Positions 1 to 11,856 of a stretch of DNA of 64,000 nt are shown here, in pieces. Position 1 is the first letter of the stretch. Each line of letters begins with the position of its first letter. Under the pieces are notes generated by a model. The model was not told the DNA's origin. It saw only the letters and a list, made by a program, of their open reading frames with translations, and searched no databases. A program made the position numbers and the translations under genes. Source of the stretch: Hawksworthiomyces lignivorus (taxonomy: Eukaryota > Ascomycota > Sordariomycetes > Ophiostomatales > Ophiostomataceae); assembly GCA_002917075.1 (NCBI GenBank), contig NTMA01000001.1, positions 1,262,064-1,326,063 on the forward strand, in the 5' to 3' direction.

Positions 1-3000
1 TCTGTAGCGTTGTACATTGCGGGGGAATCTTAGTGCTTTCGTCATATACTGGGCAAAGAACATTCTATCCTCTTGAGCATCAAATTATTACTTGTTTACC
101 ATTTACGAGTGTTACTTTACTCTCTATGACATTTACACGTATGTTTTTGTACCTTTGCAGGGGTTTCAGTGAATTAAATTATCTACTGCAAAAAGTAATA
201 ATTTGACGCTCAAGGGGATAAATAGCCTTTCCTTCTCGAAGAATATAGCCAGAAGTCTCAGCGTTGCTCAGTCGTAACTTTGATTAGAGAAGGTTAATAG
301 GACAGAGTTGCTACATACGAGACAAACATCATCATGTATCGTTCATTCGTGTGATTATATTTTCATGTTTACCAAGTAGTCTGATCATTTATTTGTAGTC
401 GAGCAGGAGGCCCTTGAAAACTGAAGAAGGTAGTGATCAAAACCTACCTATGTAGAGAGAAGCTTCTGAACTTTGATATTGTTCACCTCTCAAGAACATA
501 CAAAAGAGAGAAAGGCAGACCCCTTCATACAGAAAAAAGAATGATGCTGCTTCTGATCTGATGAATCCCAACACGAGAACTCCAATACGAAACCAGTTGG
601 TTGAGTTTTCGCGAAGATAGCTAATAAGCACCCGGACGGCCCTTGTGGCGGCTGGCGATGTAATGTCATTGAAGAAAACGTCGTATGCAAATAATGAAAT
701 AGAATTCCATGATCAGTAATTCGTCAACTAAGGAGAGTGAGACGGGCAGTCTTTTCGACTCAACTCAACCAACAAGACAAATACAGCTCTCTAAACCAAG
801 GGCAAGAGGCACTATGCTGCCAAATAAGATCCGCAATATGGGCGAATTTATAGTCTCTAGTCGAAAGAAGTCTCCCTTTGAGTGAGGCTACGCCTGTCTT
901 ACAGTCAGAGCGGCGTCTGTCTAGGGGTTAGACGCATTTTTCGTATCTTCACCAAATACTCTCTTGTCAACTCGAAAATGGGATTATTCTGCTTTTCTCT
1001 GGCGGGTCAAAGAGGCTCTGCCTTTCTTTTTAGGTTCGTCTGCGGGTACCCTAATCTCCTGAAAGGAATAAATCTTGTAAGACATGTAAGTGCTAGGAAG
1101 ATCAAGTATCTTAGAAGATATAGACGAATAGGAAAATCTAATCACAGTCTAGATGCTCATGTTTCAGTTAAGGTAAAATAGCATCATACTACAGAATAAA
1201 CTAGCAATTCCATGATATTGCGTTTAATCAATTACAGACAATGCACTGATCTACGCCTAAGAAGACTTAAGAGAGAACGGACAATATCTTTGAGTCAAAA
1301 GCATGGAGCCAGTCAACAAAGTCATCGGCTAGGCCGCCAGGGCGACGGAGGCGGGACCGGGGGAGGCGGACGTGGCAGAGGTGAGAGAGGCCTTGGCAAG
1401 GTTATGAGATGAGTCACAGGGGAGAGGCAGGAGGGCCAGAAGGGCCAACAACGCACCTATACACACATATTAGTGTAATCTATCTATCTATTCATTTGTT
1501 CTATTATCTAGTTAGCATTATAGCGGTTTCTGCCGTGGGAGGGTTCCGTTAGCTTAGGCGCCACATAGCCAAGATTGGCTGAATATAAAGACGATGAAAC
1601 CAAAAGTCACTGGCCGACCTGCAAAGTCATTGAAGCGCCCGTCAAAGTTGGTAAAGCGGACGACTGGTCGGGCCCCTTCCTAAAACAGATCTACTTGTGT
1701 TGCTCCAGAAAATAATAGCCGTAAACAACAACGCTGCTTTCATATTTGTGGATAACATTGAACGATAAAATTCTGCAAGGCATACTGATCATAAAGAATC
1801 CTGTAAGAGCCACAAGTAGCCTGAGGAACAGTAAAATAGTGCTGGTGCCTTTTGCTATTGAGTGTGGGGAAGCAGATTGTGTCTCGCTTAGAGTTAACGT
1901 CTTGGAACGAGGGTACAACTACATAAGAGATAATGGAACATTTGAATCGGTATATTTCATGTAAGATTTATTTAAATAAATTCACCATCAAACTATCCGA
2001 TCAAGATCCTTTTAGTAATTCCCAAAGCAACTTTTAATTCGTTGTGTATATTCAAGTTGCGTCTTGTCGAATATCTCATTAGATTTTAGTGTTTATGATC
2101 GATGTTTTCTTACGTAGTAGAGCTAAGGATTAAGATTGAATGGCGAATAGCAGAGAAATAAATTTCCCTGTCTAGTGTTGTTATTAAGTTTTCTAGGTTT
2201 CTGCTAGATATTATTGTCAAGTCAGTATGACTAAAGCAATTGATTAGAAGAGGCCAATAGGTGTCCTAGAGGGGTTAGGATGAGGAGCCCTCTCTATAGT
2301 GCTATATACAGTAGATGACCGTAGTATCTTCATACGATATCAGCATACACTACGGCAGGTGATTTAGATATTATATAAGCACTACTCGGGGGTTGTTCCA
2401 AGGTACGGTGTGTGGAAGGGGCACCGTTGTTACCCCTTAATGGGAAGCTTGGGCTTGTTGAGTTTGCTGAGCTGGCGCCTAGCCATCATGATCGCCTGAC
2501 AGATTTCATACTGTTATTATACGCATAACAGTAAATCAATATATATAGCGTACTGTACACATTACGCTGAGAACTACTCCCTTCGACTGCTCCAACAGCT
2601 GTCTTCTGCTTTCTAATGAAATCGTAGTCGCACAGCTGATGTAATACGAGTATGTTGCTGAGCGTATATGAGAAAGGATAACGGTTTGTGAACAAGAATC
2701 AACCGGGCAAAATGGACTAGCTAGTAATTAAACATAATATGATTTACAGTCTGGATTTCTATAGCCTCAATCATTCTGTTTAGTTTTGGCCTTACTAAGA
2801 CGGCTATATTTCTTATTTATCTAGAGATCCTAACACGACAGCACTGTCCACACTGGGGTGTTCTTGGCTTGTAAAACGAACTCATTTTCGTTCAAATATC
2901 TGACGCCCAGATAGAGTCAAAACTAATAAAAATGTCGACGAGACATATTTACTATGGAATAAAGCAATAATTATCTGCAAATATGTTTAAAATCGTAATA

Positions 3001-3052
3001 CAAGCTCCAATGCGACTAGAATTCAACTCGCATAACCACTCGCTAACATGGC
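1..3052. other. AT-rich gene-free stretch
   Basis: No open frame here has the composition or recognisable motifs of a real gene. A GC-rich patch with purine-rich runs sits at about 1330-1440. On the minus strand at about 1573-1680 a short frame reads like coding sequence (residues ARPVVRFTNFDGRFNDFAGR) but has no start and no partner exon, so it may be a gene relic. Around 490-530 the words CATACAAAAG and GCAGAC recall the repeat at 4.7 and 19.1 kb, perhaps a third fragment. Confidence 0.5.
2242..2400 (-). repeat. Dispersed repeat, family 2, minus copy
   Basis: The reverse complement of this stretch matches about 17965-18120. Both copies share, in order, a TTATATAATA block, a GATACCGTATG-like block, CTGTATATAGCACTA, AGAGAGGGCTCCTC and GGCCTCTTCTAAT, with small indels between them. 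The copies have diverged and lie in opposite orientation, 15.7 kb apart. No coding content. It may be an old solo LTR or a short non-autonomous element; ends and target-site duplications could not be set by eye. Confidence 0.65.
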
Positions 3053-3772
3053 CTAGATCATCAATATAGAGATTAACCCCGCTAGTCCAATAACAACAAA
3101 TACAGATGCAACATTCCCTGATGCCGTGTTGGTACACGGATTAGCAGCACGACGTCGGTATCCATTTCCACCACTTGATCCTTGAGTCTGAGTTGGCGTA
3201 CAGGCTTCTGTTGAGGCTGCTGTCGGGGCTGCTGTAGATGACGCAGAGGACGAAGCGGCGTTGGCGGCAAAGATACCACCAAATGGAGCCGGTGGACTAA
3301 CAGCAGTAGACACAGACTTAGCATTAGCTTGATAGGTAGCAAGTGTCTGATTCGAGTTGGCATTGACGACACCCGACATGCCATTGACGCAGTGGCTGCC
3401 TGTGTTCTGACTGCAGTAGAAGAAGATGGGCTCAGTCGAGTTGACCGTAACCTGGAAAACATTGGACTAAATAACATTAGCTTAGAAACACATCTTCGGC
3501 TAAGAAGAGGTTAAATTACTTACACTCTCTCCAGAGCTCACAGAGACGAAACCGGAGTAGAAGCCACCAGTCTTGGCGGGCTGGCAGGGAGTATCGAAAT
3601 CACCCATGACTACGCTGTGCATCAATGGATGGAAGTGAAACTCGAGCGTATCGCCAACGGCAGCTGTGACCGTGTTTGGACTGAAAGCAAGACCATTCTG
3701 GCCAGCGTCGATCCGAATAATTGTTGCTGTGCTGCATACAGCTAGTCCTAGCAGAATAGTCGTGGGATTCAT
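3053..3772 (-). CDS. GPI-anchored extracellular cupredoxin (serine-rich)
   Basis: Two exons, 3524-3772 and 3053-3451, separated by a 72-nt intron with GTAAGT donor and CAG acceptor; both sides stay in phase, giving 215 aa. The start is the ATG giving MNPTTILLGLAV, because it opens a clear signal peptide; an upstream in-frame codon would spoil it. A plastocyanin-like domain follows (about residues 20-115) with the expected copper ligands: His in HPLMHSVV, then Cys, His and Met in CSQNTGSHCVNGM. After this comes an Ala/Ser/Thr-rich stalk and a hydrophobic C-terminal tail preceded by small residues, typical of a GPI signal. The product is therefore expected at the cell surface or wall. Such cupredoxins are common in ascomycetes; their function is poorly known. 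It stands alone in AT-rich DNA. Confidence 0.85.
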
Positions 3773-4730
3773 TTTTTTTGTATGATACGTAAATACCAAG
3801 CCAAGACAATTAAGATGCGGTTAAAGAAAATTTGAGCGTACAGGTCGAATTTGTCGGTTCTATAGAAGTCGGCTGTAGTTTACTTGGCACAATTGAATGT
3901 CTCTTATAAGGTCGGAGGTGTAGTAGTCGGGATCATCAATCTAGCCGGTATTGTACACAGCCTCTTTTTGCGGGAGCATAGAGGTACCGCGTATGGTTCA
4001 AATAGCATTTCATCCTCAGTTTCATATTCTAATCGATGTAAATAGACCAAATCTTACTGCCGCTTGTCTAGATTTGTATTAGTTGTCTACGTAAGCTTAC
4101 TTAAAAGCTAAAATTCGAGGAGAGACGAACGCTTTGTTCTCTCTCAAATTGAACCGTCTTCTGGATCCGGTACACTTTGAATAACTCATACGCGTTGCCT
4201 CTTGGGTAAAACCAGATTTACGCTAAGATGAGCGCGTAGTTTTGGGTACAATGGAACACTTCGCATGTCAAGTTTCAGCACCTACATGTACTCATTTGTT
4301 GGACCTGGCCGAAGTTAGCCTTTGTAAATGCGGCGTCGGCTCTTATGTTAGTCCGAGGTGTGAAAATGAATTTATCCCTGCCCTTAGCCCAACTCGTCAT
4401 CAGTTGTAGAACGCAACTATCGCAATTAGTATTTCGACGGCTTTTATTCTGAGCTTCACCTGTGGCAGTTTCATACCATAGGTTATTCACGGATGCGTGT
4501 GAATCTTTCTTTGGCTTTTCAGAACGGCTGGTCGCAAGTGACTTCAGTCTAAAGTGTTAACGACAGCTAATTTTGATTATATAATAAGTAATTGAAAGAA
4601 AACTTAGTCGCCAATGCAAAGCTGTTTCATTAAATAAAATAACAAACCAAACCCCGCCGTCTTTGGCTAGCCTGAACCATAGTTTGTGATAGATTTAAAT
4701 AGCTATTGAGTTGTAGATGGGGATACCCCT
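3773..4730. other. Intergenic, no gene seen
   Basis: AT-rich sequence upstream of the cupredoxin gene (its promoter lies at the left end, since that gene reads leftward). The short open frames present have no start context, motif or coding-like codon use. Nothing else is supported. Confidence 0.5.
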
Positions 4731-5175
4731 TTGAAGTGTGGCAGGAGAGTGGAGGATCTAGCTGTCGAGAGCTATTCTGCCCTCACTCACCGCATACAAA
4801 AGGAGGACGGACTTCTAAACTTTCCCGTTAGACAAGGAATGGAGGCACCTGAATATACACAATTTGAACAGATAGAGCATCGGATTAGAGAGGAACCTGT
4901 TCGCCAAGGCAAGAAAGAAGTCATTCGGTTACAAATTGGTCAATAACTGAAAAGGCCTTTGGCCACAGTCCAGAGGCCGACCCGACCCCAAGGCCATAGC
5001 TGTCTCACCGCAGAACCCGGCCATCTACGCCATAATGGAGGCTGCCTAACTTTCTACGTAGGTAGATCCATAAAGCTTATAGACCAGTCGTCCAGTGGCT
5101 TTTATATGAGCTGCTGGTGAGTCATGATGGTCTTGGCGGTGAGGTTGAGTTGAAGGGTCAGCCCAGTTCGCTTCC
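4731..5175 (+). repeat. Dispersed repeat, family 1, copy A
   Basis: This copy matches about 19060-19540 in the same orientation. Shared blocks, in order: GTGGAGGAT, GAGCTATTCTGCC, CTCACCGC, CATACAAAAGG, GGCACCTAAATA-like, AATTGGTC, AAAAGGCC, CCAGAGGCCGACCC, and near the right end AGGGTCAGCCC. The spacing is conserved but the bases between have diverged. The GC-rich right half contrasts with its flanks. There is no intact frame, so it is probably a relic of a transposable element. Confidence 0.7.
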
Positions 5176-6935
5176 ATTATACGTTTTCTTTCTTTTTTTT
5201 TTTAAAAAAAATAATAAAAAATAGTCCCATACCTTTCACTGCAACCCAATCGATTACTATGATGCTACGGCGGTTCATATTATATGCAGAGTTCTCAGCC
5301 CTAGGCTTTAAGGAGACCTGGAAAGTTGATATAGAACAACGTGGAGTCCGCGTGGCATTTAGTTACAGGGCTACATTAGCCACTCGAAGAGCTCACTGAC
5401 GTAAAATAATACGAAAGTAGAGTTTTGAAGCTCCTCGCCAATTGAGAAACGAAGTTAGCTCATATAGTGGACACGGCTCGCATTTAGAATAATTCGGCCG
5501 CGAGATTCAAGCTGAAGACCTGTTAGAATAAAACATCACCGCAGCTATGGACCGGCTTATTTCCTATCACTGTTAAAGGTCATTGCAACAGACTTGCCGA
5601 CGAACCAGCCGTACATAGTTATTTCGCCTGTGTAGATGATCACATAAAGATTGAGGCATATTCTTGTCCTTTCAAAGCCCGTCGCATCCCAACATCTGAA
5701 GGAGTTAGAAGAATCTGTGACCAATAACGCCAGTCTCTGCAAAAAATGTAAAAGGAAATCTCACAACATAACCTTGCGCTTTTGAATACCAGAAGCCAGG
5801 TACTTTAGAAAATTCCATACCTCATTAGAGCACCGATGATCTATTGCACAATACGCTTCCACGTTGAGAATGACCTCATAGCCACCGATTTATGTACAGT
5901 AACCAAATATATGGTCCTGTAAAAACCGCCGTTAGTCATCTAAAGTTGACGCAAATGAGTAGCGGAAAGAGAGGGAGATATATTAGAAATATAGTAGAGA
6001 TATATATATAAGCGTGATTTTTTGTGTATTTATCTCGAATTTTTAATCTGAATTTACTACATCTGCCTTAACCTTTTGATGGCTCAGTAAAAGGCATCTG
6101 GTTTGGCCAACTTAGGTAATCTAGTTCGTGTGACCAATCAGAATATTATGCTGTATAAGGGGGGGGCGGTGCCTCTACTAAAAAAGGGCGGTGCGTGCAT
6201 TAATTCCCGTCGTTTTTCGCGCATAGTAAGAGGTTTGCCACTAATGTTGCTATTGTGTCGGCTACTATTAACTAATCATCGAGTGCGTGAAATCAAGCAA
6301 TTACGCGCCCATCAAAAAAATGCATGCCCATTTGCTTATGTACTCTATGATGCTGTGCCCTTAGCTTTATTTCGGGCTTCATCTAATTAGACTGTAATTT
6401 ATGCTCACCAAATAGTCACTGTATTTTGGAGACAAAATTCTTGATTAAAATAGGCGCTCACAACAAAAAGTGGAAGATTATCAGATTGTGGTGGATTAGG
6501 GCTGAATTTTTAATCATTTAAGAACCGCAAAAATCTGCAGCACCTTGAGGAAATTGGGTATATATGAATATGCTTTTTCAACATTAACACATGCAAATTG
6601 AAAACAAGGAGTAGCTGGTTCTTAAGTCCGCATACTTCCTAGATGTACTTTACTTACTCTGCGCAAATACTAAATGGGCAAAATCCCTCCACCAAGTGAC
6701 ACAGAGTGCTTTGAAATTATAGCACTAAAGTAGGTCCTTGTGAGAGAACAATGAGAGGTTTGTGTGTATAAAGTGGATACCAAGCTGTGCTCGTGATAAA
6801 CTTACATTTTTGCTGGTAGTGGAAAAGCGGTGAATATCTTTCGCCGCTCGTAAATATTAATATCGCTCTTCTCATCCTCCACGACTACCTGACCACTTCC
6901 AGCTGTCTTCATCTGTTTCTCATTTCATTTCTGAG
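5176..6935. other. Intergenic, upstream of mannitol dehydrogenase
   Basis: AT-rich. It contains a T-run followed by an A-run near 5190-5222 and an AT-repeat stretch near 5990-6015. A frame at 6103-6390 is open but has no recognisable domain. The last about 150 bases are pyrimidine-rich (CTCTTCTCATCC, CATCTGTTTCTC), like many fungal core promoters, and lead to the mannitol dehydrogenase start. Confidence 0.5.
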
Positions 6936-8453
6936 ATGGCAACCATCAAACTCAAAAGCGCGAACTTGCCCCTAATCGTGGCGGCTCGCACTGTTGGAGC
7001 ACACGTAACCGTGCCGACCTACTCTCGCGGCAGCGCCTTAAAAGAGGGCATCGTTCATATCGGAGTTGGTGGTTTTCATCGCGCGCACCTGGCAGTGTAT
7101 ATCGACAAGCTGATCGCCGACTATGGAGTAACTGACTACGCCATTGCGGGTGTCGGTTTGCAGCCCTTTGATTCCAGTATGCGTGACGCTCTTAATGGGC
7201 AAGACCGACTGTATACTGTTGTCGAACGCTCGGCCAAGGGTAATAGCGCGCACGTCGTTGGTAGTATCAACACCTATTTATTTGCGCCAGACGATCGGGA
7301 GGCCGTTGTCGCCAAAATGGCCCACCCAGATACGTATATCGTATCGTTAACCATTACTGAAAGCGGCTACTACTATGATGAACATACCCACGAACTACTT
7401 AGCGACCACCCAGATATTCAGTTTGACCTAGACCCAGCCAACGCCGAAGTGCCACGAACTGCCTTTGGTTTCCTGTATGCTGCTCTGGCACGCCGCCACG
7501 CTCATGGTCAGCAGCCCTTTACTGTGTTATCGTGTGATAACATCCATCAGAATGGATCTGTAACCAAATCAATGCTCGAGTCGTTTGCACGTCTGCGCGA
7601 TCCCGTTATTGCTGATTGGATCTCGAAGCATGGAGCGTTTCCGAACTCTATGGTTGACCGCATTACTCCCCAGACAAAAACTGCCGACAAGAAAGCTTTG
7701 GCCGATACATTTGGCGTCGAAGATGCCTGGCCTGTTGTAACAGAGCCATTCATGCAATGGGTTGTCGAAGACCGGTTTGTCAATGGCCAACGCCCACCGT
7801 TTGAAAAAGTTGGTGTACAGGTGGTTGAAGATGTTAGCGACGTCGAGCGCTTTGAGAAGCACAAGCTGCGCCTTCTCAACGGCAGCCATTCCGCTCTCGG
7901 GTATCCAGGCCAGCTCGCCGGCTTTCACTACGTGCACGAGGTCATAGCTCACCCCGATTTCCAAAACTTTGTCTGGCAGATGATGCATGAGGAAGTTAAG
8001 CCACTGCTGCCAGCCATCCCGGGTGTCGATATTGACTCCTACTGCCACACGCTCATAGAGCGCTTCTCCAATCCCACTATAATGGACCAGTTGCCGCGTA
8101 TCTGCCTTAATGCTAGCGGGAAGATACCCAAGTTCATTATGCCGTCGATTGCAGAGAATATCTGGGTCACCGGACCCTTCCGTCGTCTATGCTTCGTGAC
8201 CGCTTCCTGGTTCCATTATATCGGTGGTGTTGACGACAAGGGGAACGAATTCGACGTTGAGGACCCCATGCGTGAGGAACTGCAAGAATTGGCGCGCCAA
8301 GGTGGCACTGATCCATCGGCATTACTCAGTATCAAAACTCTGTTTGGTGACGATCTTCGCACTGACAAGCGCTTTATCAAAGAATTGACAGATGCCCTGG
8401 TGGCCATTAAGCGGGATGGGGTCCTCAAAGCTATCACCGACTACATTGACTGA
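6936..8453 (+). CDS. Mannitol 2-dehydrogenase (NAD-dependent)
   Basis: Intact single-exon gene of 505 aa, the usual length for fungal mannitol 2-dehydrogenase (EC 1.1.1.67), which interconverts D-mannitol and D-fructose in the cytosol. The long-chain polyol dehydrogenase fold is visible: the N-terminal nucleotide-binding loop HIGVGGFHRAH (residues 41-51), a core TITESGYY, SCDNI in the middle, the catalytic Lys/Asn/His stretch KHKLRLLNGSHSALGYPG (about 310-327) and the C-terminal helical domain. The start is the first ATG after a pyrimidine-rich leader and fits the family N-terminus. Codon use is clean and there are no disruptions, in contrast to many genes further right. It has no obvious partner gene nearby. 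Confidence 0.95.
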   Translation: MATIKLKSANLPLIVAARTVGAHVTVPTYSRGSALKEGIVHIGVGGFHRAHLAVYIDKLIADYGVTDYAIAGVGLQPFDSSMRDALNGQDRLYTVVERSAKGNSAHVVGSINTYLFAPDDREAVVAKMAHPDTYIVSLTITESGYYYDEHTHELLSDHPDIQFDLDPANAEVPRTAFGFLYAALARRHAHGQQPFTVLSCDNIHQNGSVTKSMLESFARLRDPVIADWISKHGAFPNSMVDRITPQTKTADKKALADTFGVEDAWPVVTEPFMQWVVEDRFVNGQRPPFEKVGVQVVEDVSDVERFEKHKLRLLNGSHSALGYPGQLAGFHYVHEVIAHPDFQNFVWQMMHEEVKPLLPAIPGVDIDSYCHTLIERFSNPTIMDQLPRICLNASGKIPKFIMPSIAENIWVTGPFRRLCFVTASWFHYIGGVDDKGNEFDVEDPMREELQELARQGGTDPSALLSIKTLFGDDLRTDKRFIKELTDALVAIKRDGVLKAITDYID

Positions 8454-11400
8454 AAGGTGGAGAGTGGTGGCAGAGAATCAACAGCTCCTACGATTCATGA
8501 CGTTCCCCTAAATGCTTCATTTCTTCAATATAGGTGGGCGAGCCAGGTACACGACAATACAAGCATAAGGCGGTGCTCACTGGCTTGAACATAGTACGCA
8601 TGGATCACCTTCCTATATATATACGTATTTGTGTGTGTTGGTGTATGTTTGTGGGTAATTAAAGTAGTACATCATAGACAAAACTTAGATTTAGATTAAA
8701 ATGTTGTTTTGATAACATTATATTCTGCTCGATTTTTCAGTAATCTCCAAACTATATACCCAGAAGATAATTACCAACTTCTTTCATAGCCCCTAGAGTT
8801 TAATCGTATTTATTAGCCAATCCTGACTATTTACGTCTAATCTAGGTGGAACCCTCTGGGGCAGAAACCACCGCTTAATTAAGTGAAGATATTATTGTAC
8901 AAAATAAGACAGTCTGGGGTAGTAATAGTAGTAGTAGTAGTTAAACAAAGGAGATTGTATTAATAGTGAGTAGGGCTACGTCTGTGACGTATCCTCCTCG
9001 AGTTGGCCTGCCAAGTTGTACGCTGGTATACGCCCGCTCCGTTTGAGCCACCGCAGTACGGGACGGGCCGTCGGCCCTCCCGTCTTCAGGCGGTGATTCA
9101 GGTCAGCCGGAGTCTGGTTTCATAGCCCCTAAGCAAAGGCTTCTTAATGGCGTTGAGGTGGAAGCTAGTTATCTATAATGCATTAGAGTGCCAGTTTACT
9201 TTTTACAAGAATAGATGTGTGATTCCAACTATGTAATTTGCATGAGAAGCCTATCCAGATGCGGATATGTGATTCCAGTTTCGTATGCATAAACCTTAGA
9301 ATGCAGAATACTATAATTGACCTAGCTTAATAATCGTTGTTGGTGCTAATACTCTATTTTTGACGAGGTTTAACAGTCTTAACTTCGTACAGTTCTAATA
9401 CAAAATCTAACAATACTTGGCTGTCTCGACAGAAATGAACGATAACAGCCTCAGAAGCGTGGTCAATACACTCCGCTAAGTATGTAATAGTATATACAAT
9501 AGCTCTATCAAAATATAGCAGGATACTTCGTCTTACAGCGGAAATCAAAACGGTGAAGTTTTATTCAGACTTTGATATCCTCTAAGACCGGTGGGCACAC
9601 GTTGATGCAGTTTTCTTATGAACAGCTTGAACTTAGATAACAAATGCAGTTCTAGCTACGAACTCAGTATTGGCGAGTAAAATTATATATTGAGAGAATA
9701 TGATTTAGCTTATGCTGTTTTTGATCAACTTGATTTATCATTAACAAGTGAGAACTTCTTACACTTGTACTGTATAGAAGACAGGTTCGGAGAGCCGCGC
9801 TTGCGATTTATCGACACTCTGTACTCAAGAAAAGATTGAATTTGAATGTGCCCGTAGAAGATTAGGCGCAAAGAGGGACCCTCAATTTTGATAAGCTGTG
9901 CACAAGCTGGGCACAAAAATAAGAAACAAGGTATCGGTTGTGTTTCTTGGTTCTATCTTTTCCAAATGTGAATTACAATCGAAGAGGACAATTATTTAAC
10001 TCAAATTTTATACCTTTTTTCCGGAAAAGGCCCTCGTTGTTTAAATAGCATTAATATATGTAGTAGATTTACTTAATGAAATTCAAAATTCAGAAACTAG
10101 TGACAGGAAATTAAATTTAATAGCGGAATTTCAATTCACTTCGGAAGGCTCCCGTTACTCGTGTTCTGCCTACTGTGTTGGCAGCTCAGCTGCACCACGA
10201 ATAGTGTCCAGCGTAGGCTTTCGTAACGGGCCTGTACCAGCAACACTCGTTCCAACCGTACTAGCCGCCATGGCTGGCGACGAAAGTGCCGTCGTTAGTG
10301 TGTGTGTTATAAGCCGCGTTGGGGCTAGAGGGCGAGACCTGATTGGAGTTGGGAGAGCTGGTTGACAGGGCAATGTCCGTAAACTTAGTTCTAAGTAGGT
10401 TGTTGGTCGAATAGGCTAAGATTGATACGAGATTCTGAAAGAACTCTGATCTTTCTCCGTGGAGAAGTAGGTCATCTCATCTCGTGGGAACTCAGCCGTT
10501 CTTACTCAGCCCCAGTTATGACGCTCAAATATTTGTTTCACATACAACAACTCAACTCAGTATTAACGCTGTGACCGCGCACGCTGTCTTTACTTTATCT
10601 TGGCTTGTCATATTCATAAAATTTCCAATGTCGGCGCTTAAGTGGTTCGCGATAAAATTTCGTGAGCCCTCCAGTGGTGTTGAGTTATTAACTCTCTTTT
10701 CTAGACCCTAGAATTTATGAATAATTGATTAAATTAGATTGCCGCCGGGTCAACAAGCCGACAAGACGGTGTTTATCACGGCGCCTATGTCTTCAATTGA
10801 GCGGTCTGATCTTTACGCACTAGGTGGCCCGCATTGGACAACGGCGTACACTCAATTACCCTCCATTGGTCGTCTTGATCTTTAACAACCGTGCTCTCAG
10901 CTGTGTTCGCGAAGTGTTAGCTGTGAAAACCCAATACGGATATTTGGTACCGTTCCAACAGAGAATGATCCCGGCCTAGCTTATAAAAATGGGAATCTAT
11001 AATTACAGAGGATAAGTGCATAGAATATCGTGCTTTTCAGCCTCGAAACATTAATTCTGGAAATAATTCACAGTTAGGTGACATATACGTAAGTGTTTCT
11101 ATCAGTGGGTTTTACAACGTAACGGGGATATTTGAAATTGAGCTAAGAAGGCTCTTAGGAGCAAAGACACCCGCTGGAGTGATAGTCGTTATCTCTGACG
11201 CCGCTCAAGTATAAGATAAAATTCAATTTGCAGCATCTGGCCTGGTTAGACATACCATATTATTCAATGCGCACAGCGAAGCGGTAATAGAATTAGAAGT
11301 CGTTTGAACAATAAGTCTAGAATTAAGTAAAACTATCAAAACAACCACGCACCTGCTTTAACAAACCTGGATCACCATTGACAATGTGGGCACAGATGGG

Positions 11401-11856
11401 ACAAAAGCACGTCCTTAAACATGGTGGGATGCTTCATACGACTTGGGCCCTTAGCTCAGTCCTGGGAACCCACTATCAATGTGCGGTAACCATGTAACGT
11501 TGGTGCTGAAGCAGGGTGTGAGCTTAACCGCAGCTCAACAAATTCCCACCATGATATGACGTATCTTATATTCAATAAACTTCGAAGCACTTACGTTGTG
11601 ATGATTTAGGCAACCAATATCCTTTGATCTTACTGGCCAGGATAAATGAGTTAATTCACCCGCCATCATGGGGAGGTCAGCTCTTGTATTGCGAATTAGA
11701 ATTGTACACCGCCCTTTTCATAAGTTTTCTAATTGTATATAAACCCCATGTAGATACAATAGTAGAGTGCCCAAGAAAATAGCAAAGGCCTCCGCAGAAT
11801 TTGCATCATCAGACTGCTTTTCCAACTTAATTGTCAAATCACCATTTTTAAACACA
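8454..11856. other. Long AT-rich intergenic stretch
   Basis: No gene supported. It contains a short TAG/TAGTAG microsatellite at about 8920-8942, the coding-like relic at 8976-9120 (listed separately) and a moderately GC-rich patch at about 10140-10375, open on the minus strand and Ser/Thr/Pro-rich, without recognisable motifs. The last 150 bases are the promoter of the phosphotransferase gene. Confidence 0.5.
8976..9120 (-). pseudogene. Coding-like C-terminal relic, unknown family
   Basis: Read on the minus strand this GC-rich patch gives an uninterrupted, charged peptide containing LNHRLKTGG, RPVLRWLKRSGRIPAY and ending GQLEED plus a few residues before a TAG. Its base composition differs sharply from its AT-rich flanks. 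A TGA lies just upstream in frame, so it is either the last exon of an unmodelled gene or, more likely, what is left of a decayed one. I do not recognise the family. Confidence 0.35.

Noticed and set aside
437..690. Overlapping minus-strand frames near the left edge
   Set aside because: Two frames over the same bases, both without motifs; the underlying DNA may be a fragment of repeat family 1.
6103..6390. Plus-strand 95-codon open frame
   Set aside because: Codon use and residue mix are not protein-like and no motif is seen.
10170..10373. Minus-strand Ser/Thr/Pro-rich open frame
   Set aside because: No start, no domain, low complexity; likely chance in a GC-richer patch.
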